A stretch of DNA of 64,000 nucleotides, from NCBI RefSeq assembly GCF_002160765.1, contig NZ_NFLF01000008.1, forward strand, positions 62,001 to 126,000, written 5' to 3'. This stretch comes from Lachnoclostridium sp. An138 (GTDB lineage Bacteria > Bacillota > Clostridia > Lachnospirales > Lachnospiraceae). A model generated the notes under the pieces. That model saw nothing but the letters and a program-made list of their open reading frames with translations. It searched no databases and was not told where the DNA came from. How positions within the stretch are numbered: the first letter of the stretch is position 1; the number at the start of each line of letters is the position of its first letter. Made by a program: the position numbers and the translations under genes. Shown in pieces: positions 54,255-63,514 of the stretch.

Positions 54255-55520
54255 ATGAAAACGGATTTGCAGAAAAACGGCTGGAGAAAAAAGGCCGTTC
54301 TTTTTCTTGTGAGCCAGTGCATCACGCTCTTTGGCTCTACATTGGTTCAGATGGCGGTGGTCTGGTATGTGACGCTGGAGACAGGTTCAGGAGTATGGGT
54401 ATCGGCAGTCAGCGTCAGTTCCTATCTGCCTCAGTTTCTGATTTCCTTTCCAGGCGGCGTGTGGGCCGACCGGTATTACAGGAAACGGCTGATTATTGGG
54501 GCAGATACGGCGACGGCGGCTGCCACGCTGCTGATGATTTGCCTTCTGCCCCTTCTGAAGGGAAACGGAGAGACAGGAGAGGGGCTGGTGCTGGCCGGCC
54601 TCCTGCTGATGTCTGTATTGCGTTCGGCTGGGGCGGGGATTCAGACTCCGGCGGTCAGCGCGGTGATCCCGCAGCTAGTGCCGGAGGCAGAGCTTCTGCG
54701 GTTCAACGGAGCCAACGCGGCCATGCAGGCAGTGGTACAGTTCGCAGCCCCGGCCGCCGCCGGAGCTTTGCTCACGCTGGCAGATTTGCGTTCGGTTCTG
54801 TGGGTGGATGTGGTCACAGCGCTGGCAGGAATCGGCCTCTTCGCCTGTGTGCGGCTGCCGGAGACAGAAAAAGAGGAGGGCGGCAGAAATGAGAACAGAA
54901 GAAGATTTGGGGGACAGGCGCATAATTCCGTGCTGTCAGATCTGAAAACCGGCATCTCCTATGTGTTTTCCAGGCGGAGAATCAGCAGGCTTCTGATGCT
55001 GTACGGCCTGTTTGTACTGCTCTGCGTTCCGGCAGGCTTCCTGGCAGGGCTGCTGGTAAGCCGCGTCTATGGAGACAGCTATGGCAGCCTGACGGCAGTG
55101 GAGCTGGCAGGCTTTGCGGGAATGACGGCGGGCGGCCTTCTGATGAGCGTCTGGGGCGGCTTTCAGAGACGGGAGAGGATGCTGGCGACGGGACTGGCTG
55201 TCTTCGGTCTGATGTCGGCGCTGATGGGAATGACAGAAAACTTTATCTGGTATCTCGTCCTGATGGCTGTCTACGGTATCGCCCTGACTGCGGTGCAGAC
55301 GACGATCACCACGCTTTTGCAGGAAGAAACAGAAAGCTCCATGCAGGGCCGTGTCTTCGGCCTGCAGAGTTCCATGTACGCAGGCTTTCTGCCTCTTGGA
55401 ATGGGGCTGTTCGGGCCGCTGGCGGATGTGATTCCGCTGCAGTGGATCATGATAGGGGCAGGGGTTCTTCTGGTTTTTACAGGCGCTGTCTGTGCTGTGA
55501 GAGGAGACAGATATCAGTAG
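54255..55520 (+). CDS. MFS transporter, macrolide-efflux (MefA)-like
   Basis: 421 residues with about twelve membrane helices. ITLFGSTLVQMAVVWYV near residue 25 and FPGGVWADRYYRKRLIIGAD (about 65-84, the MFS loop 2-3 motif) are typical of the MefA/BacE-like group, as is the late QEETESSMQGRVFGL stretch. Probable drug or metabolite export by proton antiport. The SD GGAGGAAG lies just before the ATG. The regulator 170 nt upstream may control it (inference). Confidence 0.85.
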   Translation: MKTDLQKNGWRKKAVLFLVSQCITLFGSTLVQMAVVWYVTLETGSGVWVSAVSVSSYLPQFLISFPGGVWADRYYRKRLIIGADTATAAATLLMICLLPLLKGNGETGEGLVLAGLLLMSVLRSAGAGIQTPAVSAVIPQLVPEAELLRFNGANAAMQAVVQFAAPAAAGALLTLADLRSVLWVDVVTALAGIGLFACVRLPETEKEEGGRNENRRRFGGQAHNSVLSDLKTGISYVFSRRRISRLLMLYGLFVLLCVPAGFLAGLLVSRVYGDSYGSLTAVELAGFAGMTAGGLLMSVWGGFQRRERMLATGLAVFGLMSALMGMTENFIWYLVLMAVYGIALTAVQTTITTLLQEETESSMQGRVFGLQSSMYAGFLPLGMGLFGPLADVIPLQWIMIGAGVLLVFTGAVCAVRGDRYQ

Positions 55521-55619
55521 ATAAACATGCTGTAATGTGGTAAAATCAGGAAAGAGGAAAATGTTCCTGAAAAACGGGAAGCAGGAGCAAATTTATGGCA
55601 TTGAATGGAGGAATCTGCG

Positions 55620-56543
55620 GTGAAATGTAAAGTATGCGGTGCTGAAAGCGGCAAATACCCATTATGTAAAGAATGTTACAGAAAAAAAGAGGCAGGAACG
55701 ATTGTAAAATGCCCCAAATGCCGGCAGTGGCATGAGCCTGATAAGTCCTGTGCGGGAGAAGCGTCTGACACGGAAGAAAAATTCCTCTATGAACTGAAAG
55801 CCTCATTGGTAACAAAAACGGAAATGGATTATTTGGACGGAATTAAAAAAGTGCTGCCTGAAAACTGTCTGGTACAGGCGCAGGCAAATCTGGCTTCCTT
55901 TATCAGAAAAACCGACGGTTCAAGATTTCAGAATGAGCTTTACAGAAATGTGGATTTTATCATTACAGATTTATCTTACCGGCCGCTGATAGTGATAGAG
56001 ATTAATGATCAGACACATCTTACAGAAGAAAGACGTGCGAGAGACAGGAAGGTCGGCCTCATCTGTGAGGAAGCGGGAATACCTGTTATAAAATTGTGGA
56101 CTTCCTATGGAGTCAATTTGGAATACATTCAAAAAAGAATCACGGAGACACTGTCAGCACTGCCGGTAAAACGGGTTCCGCATTTTGTAAAGGAAACAGA
56201 AGCGGAAAAGGAAACAGAGACACAGAAAACTGTTCTGCCGCCGCAGACGCAGGAAGTGCTGCCTGAGAAGAAGAAAAAAGGCTGTTATATTGCGACCTGT
56301 GTATATGGCTCCTATGACTGCCCCCAGGTATGGATCTTGAGGAGATTTCGAGACGACATCCTGGAGAAGAGCAGGCTGGGACGTGGATTTGTGGCTTTCT
56401 ATTATGCGGTCAGCCCGGCGCTTGTAAGACTGCTTGGCGGTAGAAAAGGTTTCCGGGTGCTTGGAAGGAAGTGTCTGGACATTCTGGTTTACCGGCTTTT
56501 AAAGAAAGGAGTAAAGGATACACCTTACACCGATCCGGAATAA
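55620..56543 (+). CDS. Zinc-ribbon, DUF2726-like nuclease and CFI-box protein
   Basis: 307 residues from a GTG start: GGAGGA (55608-55613) sits 6 nt before the GTG at 55620, while an ATG at 55605 has no SD. N-terminal zinc ribbons CKVCGAESGKYPLCKECY and CPKCRQWHEPDKSC (residues about 2-50); a DUF2726-like PD-(D/E)XK-type core (about 75-175: YRNVDFIITDLSYRPLIVIE then INDQTHLTEERRARD); then a CFI-box-like C-terminus (about 220-300: KGCYIATCVYGSYDCPQV, LRRFRDDIL, FVAFYYAVSPALVRLL). The combination suggests a nucleic-acid-linked function, but none is established. Confidence 0.75.
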   Translation: MKCKVCGAESGKYPLCKECYRKKEAGTIVKCPKCRQWHEPDKSCAGEASDTEEKFLYELKASLVTKTEMDYLDGIKKVLPENCLVQAQANLASFIRKTDGSRFQNELYRNVDFIITDLSYRPLIVIEINDQTHLTEERRARDRKVGLICEEAGIPVIKLWTSYGVNLEYIQKRITETLSALPVKRVPHFVKETEAEKETETQKTVLPPQTQEVLPEKKKKGCYIATCVYGSYDCPQVWILRRFRDDILEKSRLGRGFVAFYYAVSPALVRLLGGRKGFRVLGRKCLDILVYRLLKKGVKDTPYTDPE

Positions 56544-56570
56544 ATGTATGTGCCGGAATGAAGTCTTGAA

Positions 56571-56597
56571 GAGGGGGCGGCGCAGCCCCTTTTTCAG
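56571..56597 (+). terminator. Terminator after the zinc-ribbon protein
   Basis: GGGGC-N6-GCCCC followed by TTTTTC. The remaining gap to 56789 contains no supported gene. Confidence 0.6.
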
Positions 56598-56789
56598 TGG
56601 AAAAACTCCATGCGTTATGCTACAATCAGAGCAGAAAGAGAGAAAAACACTGCCGGGAGATCCGAAACCAGACCGCTGGAGGCGAGTATGCCCTTGTCAA
56701 TTAAGAGTATCTGGCTGTGATTTATAACCGGAAAGCCCAGGAATTTGTGGTACAGAATCTGGAAAAAATGGTGAACGGAGAAACAGCAG

Positions 56790-58124
56790 ATGACACAAAA
56801 GCTTGACCTGAAAATAAAATTTCTGATGGGCGTGACCCTGTTTTCCATGTTCTTCGGAGCAGGAAATCTGATTTTCCCGCCCTATCTTGGAGCGCAGGCG
56901 GGAACTGCCGCCGTTCCGGCCTTCATCGGTTTCGTGCTGAGCGCGGTAGGGCTTCCGGTGCTGGGAGTCATCGCGGTGACGATGTCCGGGGGCTTAAGCA
57001 CGTTGGCGTCCAGAGTGCATCCGAAGTTTGCGTTTGTCTATATTGCGGTGCTGTATTTGGCCATCGGGCCCTGTCTTGCGATACCGAGGACGGCCAGCAC
57101 GTCTTTCTCCATGGCAGGACCGCCGTTTCTGCCGGAGAGTGTGCCGGAAGCGCCGGTACAGCTTCTTTATACGGTGATTTTCTTTGTTGCGGCTTCTCTG
57201 GTAGCCATGCATCCGGAAAAGCTGACGGAATATCTGGGGAAAAGGCTGACCCCGGTGCTTCTGGTTCTGATCGCTGCGCTTTTTATCGCAGCAGTGATCA
57301 ATCCGGCGGGCCCTGCGGCCCCGCCGGCGGACATCTACGCCCAGGCTGCGCCTGTAGAGGGATTTCTGTACGGGTATCAGACGATGGACACACTGGCGGC
57401 GCTGAATTTTGGAATGATCGTGGCGATTAACGTGCAGGAACGGGGCATCCGGGAAGAGAAGGCAGTTACGAAGGAGACGATTTTCGCAGGCTGGATTGCC
57501 GGAGCTCTGCTGCTGGTGATTTACGCCATGCTGACCTTTGTGGGCCGGCTTTCCGGCACAGCTTTTCCGGGAACGGCAAACGGAACGGAAGTGTTGATGC
57601 GGATGGCAGAGTATCTGTTTGGGAAGGCGGGAGCCGTGATTCTGGCGTTCATCTTTGTGATTGCCTGTTTTAATACCTGCGTGGGGCTTTTAAGCTGCTG
57701 CGGGAAATATTTTAACGGCTGTTTTCCGAAAATCAGTTACCGGGCCTGGGTCTGGAGCTTTGCGGCGATCTCGGCTCTGCTGGCCAATGTGGGCCTGGAC
57801 GCGATTCTGAACTTTTCCGTGCCGGTGCTGAACGCCATCTATCCGCTGGCGATTCTGCTGATTATCCTGGCTTTCCTGCGGAAGGCCCTGAAAAGATTCC
57901 CGGCGGTATACCCTTTTGCGGCTTTTTTCTGCGGCATCAGCAGTGTGCTGACGGTGCTGGAGCAGCAGGGGCTGATGTTTTCCGCAGGCTCACAGCTGCT
58001 TCACTTGATTCCTGCCTATGAGGCAGGATTTGGCTGGGCGCTGCCCACGGTGATCGGCGCGCTGGCCGGAATTTTGTGGAACGGGCTGAGGGACAGAGCG
58101 CGGGCGGAAAAGATAAGAAGATGA
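56790..58124 (+). CDS. brnQ: Branched-chain amino acid carrier protein
   Basis: 444 residues, twelve hydrophobic segments. The start GVTLFSMFFGAGNLIFPP is the hallmark of the LIVCS/BrnQ family, with IALLYLAIGP-like (VLYLAIGPCLAIPRTAS) in helix 3. It imports Leu, Ile and Val with sodium. SD GGAG about 10 nt upstream. Confidence 0.95.
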   Translation: MTQKLDLKIKFLMGVTLFSMFFGAGNLIFPPYLGAQAGTAAVPAFIGFVLSAVGLPVLGVIAVTMSGGLSTLASRVHPKFAFVYIAVLYLAIGPCLAIPRTASTSFSMAGPPFLPESVPEAPVQLLYTVIFFVAASLVAMHPEKLTEYLGKRLTPVLLVLIAALFIAAVINPAGPAAPPADIYAQAAPVEGFLYGYQTMDTLAALNFGMIVAINVQERGIREEKAVTKETIFAGWIAGALLLVIYAMLTFVGRLSGTAFPGTANGTEVLMRMAEYLFGKAGAVILAFIFVIACFNTCVGLLSCCGKYFNGCFPKISYRAWVWSFAAISALLANVGLDAILNFSVPVLNAIYPLAILLIILAFLRKALKRFPAVYPFAAFFCGISSVLTVLEQQGLMFSAGSQLLHLIPAYEAGFGWALPTVIGALAGILWNGLRDRARAEKIRR

Positions 58125-58198
58125 AAAAAATAAGAAAATGAGAAATAAGAAAATAATAAATAAGAAGATGAAAAGAGGATAAAGGAGTACGAAAGAAT

Positions 58199-59683
58199 AT
58201 GCCAGTTTTTGATTTCAACAATACGCCGGAGGAGAAGAAGGACCCGGTATGCACTTATACAGCGTTTCGTTCCAGTGAGCCGGAGGCTTCTCCGGAAAAG
58301 CCCATCCTGGTTCTGGATAACAGCGGCAGAGAGTGGAAGCACCATTCCTGCGGCGTCTTTGAAAATCCCAATAAGCGGACGGCTTTTGAATTCAAGGAGG
58401 AGGGAGGCGCCGTGAGCGCGGATATTCTGCAGATCGACGCCCGTTTTGTAAGCCTGGTGAAATGGCTTGGAGAGCATCGTATCAACGTGCGCCTTTCCGG
58501 ACAGAACCGGGCGGACGGCTATGCGGTCTATCGAATCCGCGAGACAGCCTTCGGAGGAGGCACCAAGCTTTCGGCGGAGGACGGATTTCTGCAGTTTATG
58601 ATTGAGCGGCTTCTGTCCAGCAGCGCCCCTTCTGAGGATCTGGAGGATGAGGATCAGGTGGAAAACGGCGATGAGATGAAGCTGACCAGTCTTCAGAGCA
58701 TCACAGACTTCATGACCTGCGCAGGCCGGACCCTTCCGGACAACATCCAGCTCTGGGCCCGTCGGAATCTGGCAGTGGCCCGCTCCAGCGAGGTCAGCCC
58801 CGAGGAGCGCCGTCATGCCCAGCGCGCGCTCTCGATTATGATGAATATTCAGTGGAAGCACAATTATTTTGAGGCCATTGACCCGAAAGAGGCACGGCGG
58901 ATTCTGGACGAGGAGCTTTACGGCATGGAGAAGGTAAAGCAGAGAATCATCGAGACGATCATCCAGATCAACCGGACACATACCCTGCCCGCCTACGGCC
59001 TTCTGCTGGTGGGACCTGCGGGAACCGGAAAGTCCCAGATTGCTTATGCGGTGGCCCGTATTCTGAAGCTTCCCTGGACGACGCTGGATATGAGCTCCAT
59101 CAACGATCCGGAGCAGCTGACCGGAAGCTCCCGGGTCTATGCCAACGCGAAGCCGGGCATCATTATGGAGGCCTTTTCCATCGCGGGAGAATCCAATCTG
59201 GTTTTCATCATCAACGAGCTGGACAAGGCGAATTCCGGCAAGGGCAATGGAAACCCGGCGGATGTGCTGCTGACGCTGCTGGACAATCTGGGCTTTACCG
59301 ACAACTATATGGAGTGTATGGTGCCTACCGTGGGCGTCTACCCCATCGCGACGGCCAATGACAAGAGCCAGATCAGCGCGCCTCTGATGTCACGTTTTGC
59401 GGTGATAGATATTCCGGATTATACGGCGGAGGAAAAGAAGGTGATCTTCTCCAGATTCGCCCTGCCAAAGGTGCTCCGGAGAATGAGTCTGCGGGCGGAA
59501 GAGTGTATCGTGACGCCGGAGGCTGTGGACGCGGTAGTGGAAAAATACGCGGATACCACGGGAATCCGGGATCTGGAGCAGGCCGCCGAGCATATCGCCG
59601 CCAACGCCCTGTATCAGATCGAGGTGAACGGCGTGAGCGAAGTGGTATTTACGCCGGAGATGGCAAGAGAGCTGCTGGGATAG
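58199..59683 (+). CDS. Lon-like AAA+ ATPase without protease domain
   Basis: 494 residues. The N-terminal 240 residues are not recognisable. The AAA+ module follows Lon: Walker A GPAGTGKS (272-279), DPEQLTGSSRVYANAKPGI, the Walker B region VFIINELDKA, then PADVLLTLLDNLGFTDNY, PIATANDKSQISAPLMSRF (sensor 1 and Arg finger region) and TTGIRDLEQAAEHIA (sensor 2). The usual Walker B Asp-Glu is Asn339-Glu340. The protein ends after the AAA lid, with no Ser-Lys protease domain. It may be an unfoldase or assembly factor; partner unknown. AAAGGAG lies 12 nt before the ATG. Confidence 0.8.
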   Translation: MPVFDFNNTPEEKKDPVCTYTAFRSSEPEASPEKPILVLDNSGREWKHHSCGVFENPNKRTAFEFKEEGGAVSADILQIDARFVSLVKWLGEHRINVRLSGQNRADGYAVYRIRETAFGGGTKLSAEDGFLQFMIERLLSSSAPSEDLEDEDQVENGDEMKLTSLQSITDFMTCAGRTLPDNIQLWARRNLAVARSSEVSPEERRHAQRALSIMMNIQWKHNYFEAIDPKEARRILDEELYGMEKVKQRIIETIIQINRTHTLPAYGLLLVGPAGTGKSQIAYAVARILKLPWTTLDMSSINDPEQLTGSSRVYANAKPGIIMEAFSIAGESNLVFIINELDKANSGKGNGNPADVLLTLLDNLGFTDNYMECMVPTVGVYPIATANDKSQISAPLMSRFAVIDIPDYTAEEKKVIFSRFALPKVLRRMSLRAEECIVTPEAVDAVVEKYADTTGIRDLEQAAEHIAANALYQIEVNGVSEVVFTPEMARELLG

Positions 59684-59742
59684 CAGAATGAGAGCGTACT
59701 GCCGGGGTGTTGTCCCCCTGCATAAGTACGCTGCAGTGAAAT

Positions 59743-59797
59743 AGAAAAAAGAGAAGAGCTTCTGACACAGATATGCGCCAGAAGCTCTTTTTTTCAG
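59743..59797. terminator. Bidirectional terminator between convergent genes
   Basis: AAGAGCTTCTG (59754-59764) pairs perfectly with CAGAAGCTCTT (59779-59789). An A-rich run on the left and seven T on the right let it end transcription from both the AAA+ gene and the minus-strand ABC gene. Confidence 0.85.
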
Positions 59798-59847
59798 GCC
59801 CTGCGCCCGGTTCCCCGGGCGGGCATCATGGAATGCGGAAATACAGG

Positions 59848-62800
59848 TTATTCTGTCCGGAGTGCCGTCACCGGGTCGCTCTTGGCGGCCTTTTTGGAAG
59901 GAATCAGGCCTCCCAGCAGCGTCAGCAGTACGCTTAGGACAATCAGTATCACCGCGCCGCCCACCGGCAGGTAGGCGTTGATATCCTGGGAATTTGCCAG
60001 GTGGTGAATCAGGGCGTTGCCCGGAATCAGAATCAAAAGCGTCAGGCCGATACCGATAAGGCCGGCCGTCAGGCCGATGATAAAGGTCTCTGCGTTGAAC
60101 ACCTGGGAAATGTTCCCCTTGGAGGCGCCGATGGCCCTCAGGATTCCGATTTCCTTCTTTCGTTCCAGCACGCTGATGTAGGTAATGACGCCGATCATGA
60201 TGGAGGACACTACCAGAGAGATGGCCACAAAGGCAATCAGCACATAGCTGATGACATCGATAATGTCTGTGACAGAGGACATGAGAGTCCCCACCATATC
60301 CGTGTAGGTAATGACCTGATCTTCTTTGCCTTCTTTCTCCATACGGCTGTTGTAATCGCTTAAAATATCGGTGACGTGTTCCTTGCTCTCAAAATCCAGC
60401 GGATAGATGCTGATAGAGCTGGGACTGTCAAAGTCCACGTATCCAAGGGAGCTTAAGTTGCTCTCATAGGTGGCGCCCTGGGCGGAGTTCATGGATCTTA
60501 AGAGCTCTGTCAAATCTTCCGCGTTCATATTTACGGAAAAGGCTTCCGCGAATTCATCCGGATCAATCTGGAAGGCGTCAGCCAGGTTTTCGCCAAGTTT
60601 CTTTACGACGTCTTCCATGGCGGACTGAATATTGTCCGCGATCTGTTCCATGACCTGTTCCATCACCGAAGCCATGCCGTCTTTCAGGGCGGTTCCCATG
60701 GAATCACTGAAGGAACCCATGAGCTCTGTCATATAGCTCTGCATGGAGGCAGCCAGCTGCTGCTGGAGCCCGGAAGCGTCCACCATAGAGGATACGCCCT
60801 CAGAGAGAACCTTCTGCGCGGCTTCCGTACTCATGTAATCCGCGAAATATTCGCCCATCCTGGAGGGGTCCGGCTGCCCGTTTGCCACGGCATAGGACTG
60901 GTAGCCCGCAGCCAGGTCCGAGGCCAGTTTTTCCAGCTGCTCCGGTGTAATGGTAAAACTGTCTGCTTCCGGAAATACAGCGGCTATCCATTCGGCAATG
61001 ATGGTCTGGGCCTCTTCTGTTCCCAGATACTCCAGCAGATACCCCTGAAGCTCCTCCTGTGTGGGAGGCGAGTCCGGATTATTAAAGATATCCGGGTAAT
61101 TTTCCAGGCAGTAGTCCCAAAAACCGGCGCCGACGCTGGCGATCAGAGCCTGGATCTGCTCATTGTCCGGCGCGGTGATCCCATTTTCGTCCAGAATCGC
61201 CTGCAGGTTGTCATTCAGGATCTGTTTTCCTTCCTCAGTCTGCAGAAAAGCCAGGAAGTTTTCCCCCAGACCGGAATAGTCCGCGTCCGGATGGGCGGCC
61301 GTATATTCGTTCCAGCCTTCCAGAAGGCCGTTTACCAGAGCGCTGACAGACTCTTCCGACACATGGAAATCGATGCTGCTTATCAGGTCGGCCAGATTCA
61401 GCTGGGGAAATTCCGGCAGATTCAGCTGCAGATCATCCGGATTGATCAGGCCGGACAGATCCACATCTCCCATATCAATGTCATCCATGTTCATGTCTCC
61501 CATGTCAGACATGTCAAAGGAATCGGTGAGGCCGTCGGTCAGATCGCTTTCGTCAAAGGAAAACATTTCTTTCAGGGCGTCTTCGTCAATGCTGAAGAGG
61601 GATTCCATATCGAAATCACTCTCGCCGCTTTCTTCGCCGAAGGGCTCGTTGGTAAATACGTTTGTATGGGAATCAGCCAGCTGCTTTTGGACGATTTCGC
61701 TTTCCGCGGCCTTTTCCACCACGTGTTCCGTCAGGGAAACCGGGTAGGCGATGCCGGCCTGCAGCAGAAGGCCGCTGGCGTCATCCGCAGGCTGCACAAT
61801 GCCGACAATGGTGAGATCTTCGCTGTTTTCCACAAGACTGCGCATGTAAGCCTCATCGTCCGTCTTGTCTCTCCAGACATCATATTCGCTGTCGTACTCA
61901 TAATAATCGGGACTGTTTACCAGCTTGAAGGTAATCCCCAGAATATCATCGTAATTGTAGGTTCCCATGTCGTCCGGCGTCTGGACGTTCTCCTCATTGA
62001 CAAACTGATCTACCATCTCGTCCAGTTCCGTGGAGTCCCGCAGGCCCAGGGTGTACAGCATGAAATCGCTGATGCTTCCGCCGGAGGTCAGCACGAGGAC
62101 ACACTCGTTGTAGTTCTCCGGCCAGTGACCGGCTTTCACGTCATACTGGCTGATGTAGAGATCCTGGTCATCCGGCATTTCGTAGAAAACGTCCGTACCC
62201 ATCATGGAGGACATCATGCTGCTGGAGCTCATGGAAGAACCAAGTCCCAGAGCCGCAAAAGAATTGTCCGGATTTACCTGACGGATGCCGTCTCCCTCCA
62301 GCCGGTAAATCTGCGGCATGACATCGTAGGAGTATTCTACGGCGCTGGTATACTGCTCGATGCCGCTTTCTCCGCTTTCCAGCCAGGCTTTCAGGGACTT
62401 CAGGTCGTTGGAGTCCATGGTGGAAAACATATCCGTCACCATTTCAATGATATTGACCTCTCCTGTGCTGCCGCCTCCTCCGCTGTCCGCAGTCAGCATG
62501 GAAGAAAAGTCAAAACCTGTACTCTGAATCTCCAGGGGATATTCGGAAAGAGTATCCCGCTCCACGTCCTGGATATAGGCGTTCACGCCGCTGGAAAGGG
62601 AGAGAATCAGGGCGATGCCGATGATGCCGATAGAACCGGCAAAGGAGGTCAGTATGGTCCGGGCTTTTTTGGTCTTCAGGTTATTGAAGCTCAAAGAAAG
62701 AGCAGTCAGAAGGGACATGGAGGATTTCCCCATGTTTTTATGCACGGCCTGTTCGGCCAGAGCGCCGTCCGGCTCAAAGGGATTCGAGTCGGAGCGGATC

Positions 62801-63450
62801 TTTCCATCCCGCAGGTTTACGATTCGGGTGGCATACTGTTCGGCCAGTTCCGGATTGTGGGTGACCATCACGACCAGGCGGTCTTTTGCTACCTCCTGAA
62901 GCAGATCCATGACCTGGATGCTGGTGGCGCTGTCCAGGGCGCCTGTGGGTTCGTCTGCCAGCAGAATATCCGGATCGTTTACCAGGGCCCGGGCGATGGC
63001 CACCCGCTGCATCTGGCCGCCGGACATCTGGCTGGGCTTTTTGTGGAGCTGGCTGCCAAGGCCCACCTGTTCCAGGGCTTTGACGGCCCGTTCCCTCCGT
63101 TCCGCCTTGCCTACGCCGGAGATGGTCAGGGCCAGCTCCACGTTGGCAAGAACCGTCTGATGAGGAATCAGGTTGTAGCTCTGAAATACGAAGCCGATGG
63201 TGTGGTTCCGGTAGGAGTCCCAGTCACGGTCCTTGTATTTTTTTGTGGAAATACCGTTGATAATCAGGTCGCCGGAATCGTAACGGTCCAGTCCGCCAAT
63301 GATATTTAAGAGGGTCGTTTTTCCCGAACCGCTGGGTCCCAGGATAGCGACGAATTCATTGTCCCGGAGGTTTAAGGACACATGGTCCAGGGCTTTCTGA
63401 ACCAGGCTGCCGGTTCTGTATTCCTTGCAGATGTCTCGGATCTGAAGCAT
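59848..63450 (-). CDS. Fused ABC ATPase-FtsX permease (MacB-like) with large extracytoplasmic part
   Basis: 1200 residues. N-terminal ATPase (1-225): Walker [10 protein letters not shown], signature [16 protein letters not shown], Walker [14 protein letters not shown] membrane helix at about 265-285 begins the permease. A very large extracytoplasmic part (about 290-1060) follows, including a Met/Asp-rich stretch near 635-665 ([20 protein letters not shown]) and helical regions rich in Ala/Gln/Glu. FtsX helices and [22 protein letters not shown] form the C-terminal end. It probably exports or removes a compound, or acts mechanically on the envelope. AAAAGGAG precedes the ATG. Likely cotranscribed with the upstream partial regulator gene. 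Confidence 0.88.
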   Translation of the reverse strand: MLQIRDICKEYRTGSLVQKALDHVSLNLRDNEFVAILGPSGSGKTTLLNIIGGLDRYDSGDLIINGISTKKYKDRDWDSYRNHTIGFVFQSYNLIPHQTVLANVELALTISGVGKAERRERAVKALEQVGLGSQLHKKPSQMSGGQMQRVAIARALVNDPDILLADEPTGALDSATSIQVMDLLQEVAKDRLVVMVTHNPELAEQYATRIVNLRDGKIRSDSNPFEPDGALAEQAVHKNMGKSSMSLLTALSLSFNNLKTKKARTILTSFAGSIGIIGIALILSLSSGVNAYIQDVERDTLSEYPLEIQSTGFDFSSMLTADSGGGGSTGEVNIIEMVTDMFSTMDSNDLKSLKAWLESGESGIEQYTSAVEYSYDVMPQIYRLEGDGIRQVNPDNSFAALGLGSSMSSSSMMSSMMGTDVFYEMPDDQDLYISQYDVKAGHWPENYNECVLVLTSGGSISDFMLYTLGLRDSTELDEMVDQFVNEENVQTPDDMGTYNYDDILGITFKLVNSPDYYEYDSEYDVWRDKTDDEAYMRSLVENSEDLTIVGIVQPADDASGLLLQAGIAYPVSLTEHVVEKAAESEIVQKQLADSHTNVFTNEPFGEESGESDFDMESLFSIDEDALKEMFSFDESDLTDGLTDSFDMSDMGDMNMDDIDMGDVDLSGLINPDDLQLNLPEFPQLNLADLISSIDFHVSEESVSALVNGLLEGWNEYTAAHPDADYSGLGENFLAFLQTEEGKQILNDNLQAILDENGITAPDNEQIQALIASVGAGFWDYCLENYPDIFNNPDSPPTQEELQGYLLEYLGTEEAQTIIAEWIAAVFPEADSFTITPEQLEKLASDLAAGYQSYAVANGQPDPSRMGEYFADYMSTEAAQKVLSEGVSSMVDASGLQQQLAASMQSYMTELMGSFSDSMGTALKDGMASVMEQVMEQIADNIQSAMEDVVKKLGENLADAFQIDPDEFAEAFSVNMNAEDLTELLRSMNSAQGATYESNLSSLGYVDFDSPSSISIYPLDFESKEHVTDILSDYNSRMEKEGKEDQVITYTDMVGTLMSSVTDIIDVISYVLIAFVAISLVVSSIMIGVITYISVLERKKEIGILRAIGASKGNISQVFNAETFIIGLTAGLIGIGLTLLILIPGNALIHHLANSQDINAYLPVGGAVILIVLSVLLTLLGGLIPSKKAAKSDPVTALRTE

Positions 63451-63514
63451 GGATGAATCTCCTTTTTTATGCCCGCCGGTTTTGGTGGGGGATTTGGATT
63501 TGTGAGAACAGAAA

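Noticed and set aside
61291-63309. A 672-codon open frame on the plus strand
   Set aside because: It is antisense to the fused ABC gene, whose minus-strand protein has complete ABC and FtsX motifs; the plus frame has no SD and no recognisable domain.
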